Positions 38,161 through 49,860 are shown, counted from the stretch's first letter. The stretch: 64,000 bases of DNA from Toxonevra muliebris (GCA_963691655.1 OY829329.1:23673883-23737882), one strand, 5' to 3'. Numbers and translations: made by a program. Notes: generated by a model from the letters alone, not told the origin.

Positions 38161-39240
38161 AGGATAAATTTTTAGACTCAAAATCGACCAAAATCCAGAC
38201 CTAGACCAAAAACTAGTTTTTTAGATCGAAGTTCAAAACAAAAAAGACCAAATTCAGATCGAAAATCTAGATCTAAATGAGACTAAATTCAGACCAAAAC
38301 TTTGATGAAAACATTTAATACATCTCTATATTTTCAGCCAGTTTCGGTCGAAACAAAACCCAGAAAAAAAAAATTAAATTAACATAATAGTTGATTTGGA
38401 TAGTACTTCGAACGAACTTTCAAAATATATATTCATATCACTCTTAGCAACGTTGATATCGGCCTGGTGGTAAGTAAGTTTATCATCTCAACTCCAAAAC
38501 CAACCACTCCATTTTTATGCAAATTTAAATATATCTTAATTTGACCAAAAAACCAATATATTTTAAATTTCAACGAGATCTGTACACGCTTTCGGGTACC
38601 GGGCAACAACCGGTTAAAAAAAACAAATCGGACCAAAATTCCAACAAAAATCTACCAAAATGAAGCCAAATTCAGACTAAAAACCCAAAATTCAGACCGA
38701 ATCCAAACCAAAATTAAAAAAAAAATTTGACCACAACTTAGACTTAATAGTTAGACAAAATTTAAGGCCAAAAGGACGCTAACTACCAAACGAAAGCAAC
38801 CCGAAATTCAGACCAAAAACTAGTGGGAATATCTGATAAATATTCAAACAAACAAATTTTAACTCAAATTAAACAAAAACTGGACCAAAATTCGAGCCAA
38901 ATTTAGACCAAAATTTAAAACAAAATTCAGACCGGATTCGGACCGAAATTCAGACTAAAATACGTACCAAAATCAAGCTAACTCAGACCAAAATTTCGAC
39001 CATAACTCAAATTAAGAGTTAGATTAAAACGCCAAATACAATTTAAAAGCAAACCAAAATTTAGACCAGAAATCAGATCAAACGCTGAGTAAACGCTGGT
39101 TTGAGCAAAATTCAGGCCACAATTTAGACTAAAACTAAAACTCAGAGCAGAAGGATCTTAAATACAGACCGAAAGCAAATCAAAATTTAGACCAGATTAA
39201 AACTCAGACTTAAAGTAATCAGAATTGATTCAAATATTCG
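38161..39240. repeat. short-unit repeat of ACCAAAATTCAGACC
   Basis: Variants of accaaaattcagacc, ccaaaactcagac and gaccaaattcag recur throughout with irregular spacing of about 12-25 bp. Interrupted at 38380-38630 by unrelated sequence. Confidence 0.7.
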
Positions 39241-39361
39241 ACCCCATTTTAATATTTACATTTAATTATTAATATTTAAATAATATTCAAAGATTCTCAA
39301 AAATCACTGTTTATTATAAACCCCCGCATATATTTGGTAAATAAAGATTGTCGGGTTCTGT

Positions 39362-39415
39362 GGGGTCTTCAGCTCCTATAGCCCCCCTCTGGACACGCCA
39401 CTATATTCAATGGCG
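39362..39415. mobile_element. possible single transposon end
   Basis: agcccccctctggacacgcc followed by acta resembles, in reverse complement, the G-rich terminal sequences of hAT-like elements such as the one at 9470. Only one end is seen. Confidence 0.25.
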
Positions 39416-39421
39416 CATTAA

Positions 39422-39714
39422 CCCTTTAGCTCCTCCCTTATGAGACTTTTTGCTTTTTTAACATAAATTACAATTTCAATCCATTTAAAAATAAGGAATA
39501 ATACATTCCAGAAATATTTTTTTCATAAAATTTTACTGTGGATCACTGAAGACTAGAAAATCTTAAATTTAGTTTTAGAATAAATACAAAAAAAAATAGA
39601 TTTTAAATATACAAAAACTTTTTTTTAATGAGACTTTTAGTTTTTCATTTCAATGAATGGATGTAAATTTGCAAAGGACCAAAGTCATAAAAAAACCACA
39701 GTTGAACTAAAGGG
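39422..39714. mobile_element. candidate TTAA-type MITE, 293 bp
   Basis: TTAA precedes the left end CCCTTTAGCTCC at 39422. The right end, reverse complemented, is CCCTTTAGTTCA, followed by TTAG instead of TTAA, which fits one later mutation. Ten of 12 end bases match. Non-coding inside. Confidence 0.5.
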
Positions 39715-39785
39715 TTAGTATAGAGTTGAAGATATAAGTCCTTAATTTAAATAACCTCGTAATGTTTATGTATCAATGTAATATA

Positions 39786-40269
39786 CAGTATGTAACAAAA
39801 TTGAGCAAATGAAAGGACATTTTTGACCCATGAAAAAAAGCTAAAAATGGTGTCAAATGAAAAAGTAGCAGCATAGTTAAATTTCTACACATCCGGATGA
39901 ACAAAAGTGAAAACAAATTTTTTAAATGAGATAATTACCAATAATTTAAATTTAAAAATTAACCGATTTCAAAAACTCTTTTAGCATTATGTTTGTACTT
40001 GCAAGGAGTAACAACAGAGCTGTGTAATTTAGAAAAAAGTTTTGGCCAAAAAATTTTGAAAAATCGTAATTTATTTTCTAAATTTCGGTACTTTCAAGAC
40101 CCTTTTTGAACCAGAAGATATCATCTGATTTCATAAATTTTTTCCACTTTTATTCATCTGAATATTTAGAAACTCAACTATGCTGATAATTTTTAATTTG
40201 ACACAATTTTTTGGTTATTTTTCATGCCCCAAAAATGTTCCTTCATTTGCTGAATTTTGTTACATACTG
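39786..40269. mobile_element. Tc1/mariner-type MITE with long inverted arms
   Basis: The left end, cagtatgtaacaaaattgag, is matched by the reverse complement of the right end, cagtatgtaacaaaattcag. Similarity continues over about 140 bp of each arm, including catttttg, gtgtcaaat, cagcatagtt and gatgaa(c/t)aaaagtg. TA flanks both ends (39784-39785, 40270-40271). At 484 bp with no open frame, it is non-autonomous. Confidence 0.82.
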
Positions 40270-42189
40270 TATATTTTTAGCTCAGAAAGTTCAAAGCTGG
40301 AAATTTGAAATACTTTTGAAATTTGAGTTAATTTTTACTAAAACTGATTCAGTATTTATAACAAAGCTTTAGAACTTTATCAACCCTTGCAGTGGATCAA
40401 AATGGTGATTTTTTTCCGAAAAATATAAAAAAATACCCATAAAAGCGAGAGCTAATGGGTTAATTCATTCAAGGCAAATGTTCTACGGAACATTTGACTA
40501 TGAAATGCTAAGCACACAAAAAATTGAACTCTTCAATGCCCTTTTTTCAAAACTTCATTTTTCATCGATTGCGCTAAAATTTTCAAGGTATCTTCAGTAT
40601 ATCTATAGTTCTAGTCCGAATCAAGATCAAAAATATTGCAAAAATCAAAAACTCTAAAAACTCTACCAAAAAATGAGTTTTCAATACTTTGATATAAATC
40701 TGGTTCCGGCTGTCCCATAGGTTTACCAATTAAAATGCTGTTTAAATTTTTGACTTCAGATTAATAAAACAGCTGGAATCATGGCAACCATTGGCTAACG
40801 TTTTTTTTTGAGACGGGTGTCGTTCCAGAGATATATAGTCAATTTATCTGTATATTTGCGAGTTAAACAAATTTTAAATGATTCATTAAATATTAAAAAA
40901 TTATATTAAGAATAAAAAATTAAAAAAAAGAACAGTTGTCACGTAAGGTGACTCCTTTCAATGATCGCCAATTTGGTTTTACAATGAGAATATATGATGG
41001 AGCAAAATGGAATTCTTTTTCATATTCGGCGATCCCGAATTACCCCAAAATATATGGTTATTCTACACTAAAATTACTGTTTCCCAGTGTAATACACTCT
41101 TTAAGTTTAGTACTTTTTATGAATGAAAAGTTTCTGATAGAAATAGCCTACAATTTAATACACTCGGCCTTTTCAATGCTTTTTATATCTTGAGTTATTT
41201 CAAAGCAAAAAGAATAAATGAACATTGTGTTTATGATTATTTTGTTTTTTTTTTTTCTTTTTCATTCTCAGCACTGATAGTGTAAAATTTTACACAACAT
41301 AAATTTATTTTTTTCTTTATTTTTTTATCATAAATTGTAGTAAATATTTCTTAAGATTTTGTGTATATCTTAAGTGCTTGTAAAAAAAACAAAATTCCAT
41401 AGATATTTTTTTTATATTTGAAATTTTTTATATATATTTGTATGTGGTGCTATGAAATATTTTGTAAATTAGTCATTTAAATAAATTAATTAGCAAATGT
41501 GTGGCATTTATTTATTTATGTATGCATGTGTGATATTTAATATCAGCCAGGGACAGTGAATTAAATTGCTCAGTCATTCGTTCGTTAGTTTGCAGCACTA
41601 TTTTACCAGCGATAATATTTTAATGTATTATAATTTTTATTTTTTTGTGGTTATATTTTTTCATGCCATTCGGAAATTGTGTAAATTATGTCATTTTTCA
41701 TGAAAGAATGAACGAAAGAAAACAAATATTGAGCATATAAACTAGTAGAAAAATATTTTAAACGCATTTTTTCTATATAGTCTTTTTTTTTTAATTTTTT
41801 GTTGTTGAATAATTAAAAGTAATTTGTGAAAGTGTCAGCTTTGAAGGCATCTATTTTTATGCGCACACATTCATGAATTTAACAGACTAACAAAATTGAA
41901 AGCTATTGTATTTTTAAGAACATATTGAAATGAGTGCGCATATTTTGACATCATCCCTCATCGTTCATCAAATGATTAATTTTTATGTTCCTTATTCCAT
42001 CAACTTTATTGCGTCGATTTTTAATGTCAAAAATGCTGAAATTTCTACATACAACTAATTAATGATTAATTAATGGTTTTCATAATATGAGATTAGATGG
42101 ATAGTCATCTTGGGTGGAGTGTTAAATCAAGTTGGAGAAGCTTATATTTTTCATTTTCTAAGGCATTATGATTTAGGGCAGATTTTTGC
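40270..42189. other. no gene recognised
   Basis: AT-rich sequence. A gagctaatgggttaa at 40448-40462 resembles one more TTAA-type MITE end without a clear partner. The 85-codon frame at 40936-41193 has no recognised domain. Confidence 0.4.
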
Positions 42190-42420
42190 CTTTGAAAATC
42201 ATTGATTAGAAAAAGATTGCAGTTTATCAATTAAATCACAAGTGATTGGCAATTGAAATTAAAAGCAATCTTTATCATTTATAATAAAGAGCTTGCAATT
42301 AATTCAACCTATGATTGAACTGAAAAAGATTACAATTAGTCAATCAAATCACAAATGATTAGCAATTTAAAAGAATAAAGGGAACATGAAAAAGATTGCA
42401 ATCAAATCTCACCGTCACAC
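42190..42420. repeat. 75-80 bp minisatellite, block 3
   Basis: About three diverged units with the same phrases as blocks 1 and 2: aatcacaaatgattagcaat, gaaaaagattgcaat, tcaatcaaatcaca. Confidence 0.7.
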
Positions 42421-42554
42421 AGTGACTCGTCCCATAAAAATTCATAGTATCAAAACTAAATAAATTTTGTGTCATTTTAAAGGTATTACTCTAACTAAGA
42501 AAAACCTAAAAAATATTGGCGAAAAAATAATTAGTGTATGGAATAACAAAAATA

Positions 42555-43811
42555 AGGAGTGAGATCGAAAAAATCTTAACATATATAAAATTCAATAATT
42601 TTTAAACGGTTGATCTTAGAGTTCTGATTTTTTTTATTATTTAATTGATAATATTTTACAAATTACAGAAAAATATAACTTTGATAGTTCTAACCACTAT
42701 TTATGAACTCGTGGACCTTTTTTGGTAAGCCTTCCATTAGAGATTTGATAGTTGTTTCAGACACCTTTTTGGAACAGTTTGCCCATCTCCTTTTAAAATC
42801 TTCGATATTTTGGGACACCTTTTTTGTGCTCTTTAAGTTTCTTTTCACAAGAGCCCAATATCTCTCCATTGGTCTTAGCTCCGGATAATTTGGAGGGTTG
42901 GCTTCTCTTGGTACAAAAACTATGTTGTTACTTTGGTACCACTCCAGAGCTTTCTTGCCGTAGTGACATGATGCCAAATCGGGCCAAAAATATGTGGGCA
43001 TATTGTGCTCTCTTATGAAAGGAAGAAGTCTTTTTTTCAAAAATTTGTTTATGTATATTTCGGTATTTATAGAGCCCACTGTAACAAATGACTTGCTTCT
43101 TTTGCCGCAACTGCATATAGCTTGCCATACTAGGAATTTTTTAGGAAATTTTGTCTGCTTTTGGATTCTAAATTGTTCTTCAACATTTCCTCGAGCAACA
43201 TAAAAATTTTGACCCGTAAGCTGCGTAAAATCTGCTAGTGCATACGTTTCGTCGTCCATTATACAACATGAATATTTTTGTATTGTACTTTTGGCGTCTA
43301 AAGTCTAAATTTTTTGCAGCATTCCTGTCTGGAACTTTTTGGACTTTGTATGTTTTCAAACCTGCATTGTCTTTAACTTTTCGCACCAAATAGCCAGTGC
43401 ACTGGGCTAACCGGGCAGCTTTTCTACCAGATGTGTTTGGAGATCTTTTCAATATGCTTTCTATTTTCTTGGCTTTCCCAATATCATGTGGTCTTTGTTT
43501 TCTTCCCGAACCAGGTTTCCTATCCATGGTCAAATTCTCCTGAAACTCTTTAATAACATTGGAAACAGTTTGACGGCAGACCTTTAATTTTTTGACTAAT
43601 TTTTTGAAGGACCAATTTGGATTTTTTTGAAAATTTTTAATAATTTTAAGACCTACTTCTTTTTCTTCACTCATTTTGATCAAACTCACAATAAATCAAC
43701 ATATTTGTCATTAAAAATAACAACTGACATATTTTTCAAAGATCACCCTAGATACACCCAAAAAAAATTATTAGGTAAAACGTGTGTTAAGATTTTTTCA
43801 ATCTAACTCCT
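42555..43811 (-). mobile_element. full-length DD37E Tc1/mariner element
   Basis: The inverted ends are 26 bp: left 42555-42580 (aggagtgagatcgaaaaa, then atcttaac) and right 43786-43811, matching at 24 of 26 positions. TA flanks both sides (42553-42554, 43812-43813). The 1257 bp element contains one transposase gene on the minus strand, split by a single frameshift. The whole architecture of an autonomous element is retained, with no internal deletion apparent. Confidence 0.93.
42690..43689 (-). pseudogene. DD37E transposase, one frameshift
   Basis: The N-terminal part (43689 to about 43290) starts MSLIKMSEEKEVGL and contains helix-turn-helix segments: NPNWSFKKLVKKLKVCRQTV, then GRKAARLAQ. 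The catalytic part (43259-42690) has MDDETYALADF (first Asp), WPDLASCHYGKK (second Asp) and PELRPMERYW (Glu). The last two are separated by exactly 37 residues, hence DD37E. The two parts lie in different frames and overlap near 43260-43310, so one indel separates them. The C-terminus ends near SLMEGLPKKVHEFINSG. About 330 residues in total would be normal for the family. Confidence 0.9.
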
Positions 43812-44166
43812 TATGTAAAAATATGTTCCGCGATTTTTTCATAATTTTAGAAGGTTCATTTTTTATGATGATATTCAAAAACATTCTCCGCTCTTTTCCT
43901 CCCTCAGGAAATAATTTCTGACAAAAATTAAAAGCAAACGTTTTTATTAACCCTAAAAGTATGCAAACATGCTGAAAAATGAATAAAAGTGTAAAAAGTC
44001 AAAAATAAAAGTACTGTTATTAAAGCATTAAAGGATTCCAATAAAAATTGTTTAACTATCTGAAAAGTACAACATGAACATAGCTAAGTAAAATAAATAT
44101 TTTTAAAGTGAACCTTCTTTAGCGATGGTAAATCGAAAATTTTGCAACGGAAATCACATTATTGCT
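43812..44166. other. no gene recognised
   Basis: AT-rich spacer between the DD37E element and the 314 bp tandem duplication. Confidence 0.35.
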
Positions 44167-44770
44167 GCACTCATACGAAACTAATAAGAAACGAAGTTAT
44201 GCTGTTCTTAGTGTTTAACGAACGAGGTCATATGTGGATCGGCTACAGACAATAACGCAGAGAGTCGACTTCTCGCAGTTTTATCTCATTTGCTTTAGCG
44301 AGAGAGCTTGATTGGATATACATAGCTGTTTCTCTCTCATATGTTATATACGTGTACTACGTCGAGTATGTGTCGATAAGTGTAGAGAGCACCAACAGAA
44401 AAAAAAGCTTCGGAAAATAGAAAGAGGATGAGTGCAAAAGCTTCAAAAATAACGATCACGTGAAAAATCGCGTTTTTGTTGCACTCATACGAAACCAGTA
44501 AGAAACGAAGTTATGCAGTTGTTAATCGGTTGCATACAATCAAGCAGAAAGTCAACTTCTCGTAATTTTATTTTATGTGCTTTAGTGAGAGAGCAAACCT
44601 AGATGCCTCTGCTTGATTGTATATACCTAAACTTTCCTCTGATATGTTATATACGTGCACTATGTCGTGTTTGTGCCGATAAGTGTAGAGAGTACCAACA
44701 GAAAAAAATAACAATAAAATAGAGAGAAGAAGACTGCAAAAAACTTGAATAGAATTTTTCAGAAATTTTT
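44167..44770. repeat. 314 bp tandem duplication
   Basis: gcactcatacgaaac at 44167 recurs at 44481. Both units continue in step through agtaagaaacgaagttatgc, gagagtcgacttctcg, gctttagcgagagagc, tatgttatatacgtg and gataagtgtagagag, then caccaacagaaaaaa. Identity is roughly 80%. Confidence 0.85.
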
Positions 44771-45699
44771 CTTAATAATTTTCAAATAAACAACAAAGTT
44801 TCACTTCTACTGTGAGTGCCTGCAGACACTTAATTTTTGAAGATCAAACCGCCAATTCTTGCACTATAACTTGCCAAATGTGACGATAATTCTAACTTCA
44901 AGCCTAGTTTGTTGTGAAACCAAAATGGGATAATTAAAACTGATTTCAGATTTGAGTTCAGCGATTACTAGCATATGAAATTTCATCGTAATCAGAGAGC
45001 TACTTCTAAATTTGTCCCGTCGTTGTATGGGATCAAATCACTGCCCGTCATGGAAAATTGAAAAGAAAAATCCAAGCATTTATGTCTATGTATTGTTAAG
45101 TTTTGCAACTGAAAAGTAATGTACAACTTAATAACTTAATGTTGAATTCCATGAAACATTGATTAATGATCAGAAGATTGAGAGCCCTGAAGCAAGATTG
45201 GATAAAGAAATCTTCAATGAGAAATTTGAAGAAACCATTGCCTTTCTTGCAATGAAGGAAACTGAAGTCTGCTTAATATTTTCTCACCATATCTCACCGA
45301 TATCTTCCATTGGCTAATACATTTTCTGAGGGAAACAAGGAAGTTGCTTGGGGGGTAAATCAAGTGCACGTTTATGAGCTATATGTAATTAAACTAATGT
45401 GAGGTTTTTAATTTGTGTCTCGTCAATGTTAATGACCTGTTGAACCTGACCAGAACAAATTATCGTTATTGAAGAATAGAAAGATGTACCAACTATACAC
45501 ACAGCAGCTGTTATCCTTAGACCAATTTTTCGGCTCTTAATTTTCTGGATGAAACAACAGATGATGCAAGTTTTTTTATAGTCTTCGAGGACTATGTTTT
45601 TTCCTGTTGCTGAAATAAGACTCTCTGACCAATAACTAACTTTGTCTATCTTTGAAAAATATGTAATAAAAATGTACAGAAAAGGTTTGTACAAAAACC
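44771..45699. other. no gene recognised
   Basis: A 101-codon minus-strand frame (45389-45694) includes SATGKNIVLEDYKKTCIICC. It does not match a family I can name and has no supporting context, so it is not called. Confidence 0.35.
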
Positions 45700-45870
45700 C
45701 CTTTGAGGGTCACAGGGTCACCGGTGACCCATGAAAATTCAGGCGTTTAAAGTCGCAAAATGTTTGCTTTGATCAAAAATTGTAACAAGAAATTGGGGTC
45801 AGACAATACGAATCCGTATTCGGTTTTGCGTTATTTGCTCTGGTTTCCTTACTTAAGGGGAAATCAAGTT
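45700..45870 (-). mobile_element. TTAA-type MITE family, inverted copy
   Basis: Read on the minus strand it carries the same ordered blocks as 29773-29971: cggattcg, tctgacc, atttcttgtta, tttttgatcaaa, ttcatgggtcacc and gaccctgtg. The ends are degraded, although aaaggggtt remains. Confidence 0.65.
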
Positions 45871-45886
45871 TGCTTAGGAATATATC

Positions 45887-46194
45887 AGATAAAAAATCAA
45901 AAGCCACTCAGCCCTATTCAAAATATTCCCATAATGAAACTTCCGGGAGAATTTGTTTTTTTTCCCCCATATTCCCATAGGAAAAAAGAAAAACAAAAAA
46001 TTTTCCCGGGAGTTTCATTATTAACTTTGCTTATCAGATAAAAAATCAAAAGCCACTCAGCCCTATTCAAAATGTTCCCATAATGAAACTTCCGGGAGAA
46101 TTTGTTTCTTTCCCCCCATATTCCCATAGGAAAAGAAAGAAAAAGAACAAATTTTCTCAGGAGTTTCATTATGGGAATTTTTAGAATTGGGCTG
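45887..46194. mobile_element. tandemly duplicated foldback MITE
   Basis: The second copy (46058-46194) is a near-perfect hairpin. Its left arm starts cagccctattcaaaatgttc and its right arm, reverse complemented, cagcccaattctaaaaattc; the arms match for about 50 bp. The first copy begins with the same bases at 45909 but lacks the outermost right end. Both carry the same upstream atcagataaaaaatcaaaag, so the region was duplicated with a 149 bp step. Confidence 0.8.
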
Positions 46195-47834
46195 AATATT
46201 ATTGAACTAACATAAGATGACAAATTATATAAAATTTATTTTCTATTTATAATAAATATCTGCTTTATAGTCAGGAGCTAACATATACCACCCATATACA
46301 ATAGCTGTCGCTATAAAAAAACTCTAAATTTTCTGAGGAATATGATGTTTCCAGGGAGAAATTATCTAGTTCATATCTTGAAGCAGTCATTCTCAAATAG
46401 AATTCTTTACACGTATTTAAGGCTCTTTCTGAATTTTCTGAATCGAGATTGCCTGTGGACATACCTGATGAACACTTATGAGATTTTATTAGACTAATTC
46501 CAGTTTTCTAAATTAGAGAAAAATAGGGTTAGGCAGTGTGACGACACAAAATCAGAAGCTGTAAATTCTAGACAAACTAAAGATTATACAATTTATGAGA
46601 GGATCAAAAGTAACTAAGAAAATCTCAGGGTCGAAGGATAACCAAATTAAGATGCTCAATTTTCTTAGCGATTTAAGACTTGAAGACACATAACTAATAT
46701 TAAATTACCAATTTTCTGAAAAATATGATATTTCTAGAGGAGAAAATAATAAAAATAACTGATTTATATTATTTCACTGTGACAAAAAAAAATAAATTGA
46801 CAACTGACTGATTGAGATGCATACACAAAAAATAAACCTCTTTTTTACTCCTTTTTAAAAGTAATTCCTTATCAATTTGCAATTTGCAAAATCATGAATT
46901 GATTTCCGGCATAAAAGAGGAGGGGGAAAAAACTTATAGAAATCTATGTTTTTTTTTTCATATTTCCTGGCCATGTTTTCATTTCCGTTTACACAGAAAG
47001 ATTTAAACGTTGATTTTTCTGATGAAAAAGGAAAATGGTACAAGCGAAAAATAAATAAATAAATAAAGCATTACATTTTCTTGAGAAAAATCAAGAAGAA
47101 AAGCAGAAATAAAGTAATGTTAACATTATGATGAAAAATATGACAAAAAAAAATATATAAATAAAAATGCTATAGAGGTAAGTAGTGACAAGAGGAAACA
47201 ACATAAAGTATAAACGAGAAAAATGGGAGAAAAAAATAAGCAATGCTCAGCACAAATGGGGGGAGGGGGGAGGGGGGAGAGAATGAAAATATAGTTATTA
47301 CGAAAAAGTGGAAAAAAGAGTAGTAACAAAAATAAATGGCAGTAAAAACGTTTTTATGCATGTAACACACAAAAGACAAAAAAAAAATAGTGGAGAAATA
47401 AAAAAACCGGTCACAGTCACCAAATAGACAGCAACAACAATAAACAACTCTTGTACAACAACAACAACAAATCGAAAGTTATTGACCGGAACTAATAACA
47501 TTTGAGGTTTGTATCTCTCATGCTCATATGTGGCTCATAGATTGCTGCAGATACTCGAATGTAGTAAGTGGAATGAAAAAAAAAGTAGGTACGTATTTGC
47601 TACATTTAGTATGATAAAGCTGCATTTAGATATGTTTCTATCACACAGATTTGCACTTTATGTACGTACATTTAATAAGTATATATATTGGCATAAAGTT
47701 GGGAAACATTGCAGAAAAAACTAGATTATCTGTAGAAATAATTATTTCAAAACTTTCATGGCAAAAATTTAGTTGAAACTTTTGTAATTTTGATTTTTAA
47801 AATTAGATTTGTTTCAGCATTTTTTTTTTTAATT
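46195..47834. other. no gene recognised
   Basis: AT-rich, with a G-rich run at 47258-47280, CAA repeats near 47430-47470 and AATA repeats near 47050. Open frames over the A-rich tracts are low-complexity. Confidence 0.45.
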
Positions 47835-48108
47835 GAAATTTGTTTCTTTTATTCTTGCAATGATTGCTGCACTAGTTACTGTCTTTTGACAATGCAACAA
47901 TGACATACAAAATTGTATTATTCAATCATGCAGTCTTTATTTATCATTATTTCTAAAAATAAAATATATAAAATTTTGAAATTGTGTTGGTGAAAGCTAA
48001 AAATTTTGTTACTGTATTGGAGTTTCCATCAGCGATGTCTTGCAAGGAAAGTATGTTATCACATAATGTGATGAGTGCAGAAGGTACTTTTTTCAGTTTT
48101 ATTGTTTT
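47835..48108 (-). repeat. dispersed 270 bp repeat, copy 3 (inverted)
   Basis: Reverse complement of copies 1 and 2, with the same edges (accttctgcactcatcacat to gcagcaatcattgcaagaat). It abuts the truncated DD37E relic at about 48110. Confidence 0.75.
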
Positions 48109-48109
48109 T

Positions 48110-48790
48110 TCCATATTGGCATGATGCCAGATCAGGCCGAAAGAAGTTGGATACTTTATACTGCACTACAAATGGTTTAAATCACTTTTGGAAGCATTCA
48201 GCTATGTAAATATCCGTGTTGATTGACCCAGAAGTTATATACGGCTGGCTTATTTTACCGCAACTGCATATGGCCTGCATTACGAAAATCTTTTCGGGAA
48301 TTTGAATTTTTTTGGGTTCAGTACTTTTGTGGCACATTTCCCCGCTGATCCGCTATGAGAAAGTCATTGCCTGGAAGCTGCGAAAAGTCCGCCAATATTT
48401 GTGTTTCGTCATCCATGATACAACACTGAAATTTTATTAAAAAGTTTACCTGTAATTTTTTTCTTCTATTTCGTTTGTTTTTCGTAGCATTCCGATCTGG
48501 GACTTTCTGAACTTTTTTCGGGCAAACAATTCAGAGCAGCTGTATTTTTAAGCTACTTTTCTGTATTTGAAGCATTTGAAATTTTATGAGAAATATTCTG
48601 GACACGTTTAATTCTGTGTAGCTCTTCCGATTCACATTTTCTGCCACCCTTCGATCAATGTTTAGATTGTAATTAAAGTTTTTCAAATCCGGTTAACAGT
48701 TTGATGAGACGCTCTAACAGTTTTGACCCCATTTCGGATTTTGTTGAAAAACTTCGCCGGAGAACTCGGAAACAGAAAAAACTAAAAGAG
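48110..48790 (-). pseudogene. second DD37E transposase relic, truncated
   Basis: Minus-strand translation gives FQQNPKWG near 48745, then VQKVPDRNATKNKR, MDDETQILADFSQLPGNDF and finally RPDLASCQYGK at about 48120. It is homologous to the 42.6-43.7 kb copy but diverged, with many stops and frame changes. It stops just after the second catalytic Asp, exactly where the 270 bp repeat begins, so the C-terminal third is missing. Confidence 0.85.
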
Positions 48791-49860
48791 CTAGGGCAAT
48801 CAAAGATTTTAATCAAGAGAGATGTTAGATTTTTCATAGAGATCCCAGAAGGTCAGACAGAGAAAGAAGAAGAGAAGAAAAAGAATATGCTGGTCATCCC
48901 AATTAATACATTAGTGAATCCTTTTCATTATGAATTAGCAGATTTAATTTTCAGAATTGCTTCCGTGCCTCAAACAACCGGAGTTAAAAGATTTGAGTTA
49001 AGCTGAGCCAATATTAGACTGAACTGATTATCTTAATCAAAGATGACTTCAAAATACAAAGCATTCTTAAAACAGAAATATTTTTCGCATGAATTCTGAT
49101 AACAAAAAAGCCAAAAACCCGTTAAGCAAAAAAATCATGCACCATTGAAAAATAAATTAAAATAAAAAACAAATGAAAAAATAATAACAAAAAAATCAAA
49201 ATATATAAAAAAAATACATAATCATAGTAATAATAATAATAAAAATGTTAAAACGTGATCATTTAAATGCAAATTAAGGCAGGAAAATCATATAGCGATT
49301 GTTGAGTGTTGTACAAATATAAAGTATGTAGCCCATTAAACTAAAGCCTAAGGCCAATAAAAGAAATACAAAAACAAAATTTATAAGACAAGGCAAAAAA
49401 CTAAAAAAAAAAAATTATTAACTAAAACAAGCAAAAATGCAATAAATAAAATTTACATTATTTTTCAAACGAATAGATACACACAGAAGACTCAAAAAAA
49501 TAATAACAACATGCATACATACTTAATAACTCAATTTTCTGTATTAGTTATGGCAAAAATCATAGTAGCATAGCAAAACAAAAAAAAAAAAAAAAACAGA
49601 TAAACAATCTCAAAAATATATAACAATATATTCAAGTAAGAGGGAAGAGAGGCTGAAAAAATAATAAAAGAAAATAATAAACGAAAAAAAAAATCCAAAA
49701 ATAAACAACTGTTGCACAATCTGATTAGTTATATCTTGAAAAATAATAATTTTGCAATTTTGATTTTCCAAAAAAAAAACAGAATATAAAAATAGAGTAA
49801 TTTTTATGAGGTAAAGGAACCCATCAACGCTTTTCCTGCAGGTAATTTCTTTTAGTCTAC
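48791..49860. other. no gene recognised
   Basis: AT-rich with long A-runs at 49180-49230 and 49575-49600. A 101-codon plus-strand frame (48701-49006) starts antisense to the transposase relic and is not called. Confidence 0.4.

Noticed and set aside
45389..45694. 101-codon minus-strand frame, considered as a transposase piece because it adjoins a TTAA MITE
   Set aside because: No DDE motif or recognisable domain could be aligned.
48701..49006. 101-codon plus-strand frame with a charged N-terminus
   Set aside because: Its first part is antisense to the DD37E relic and the rest has no recognised domain.
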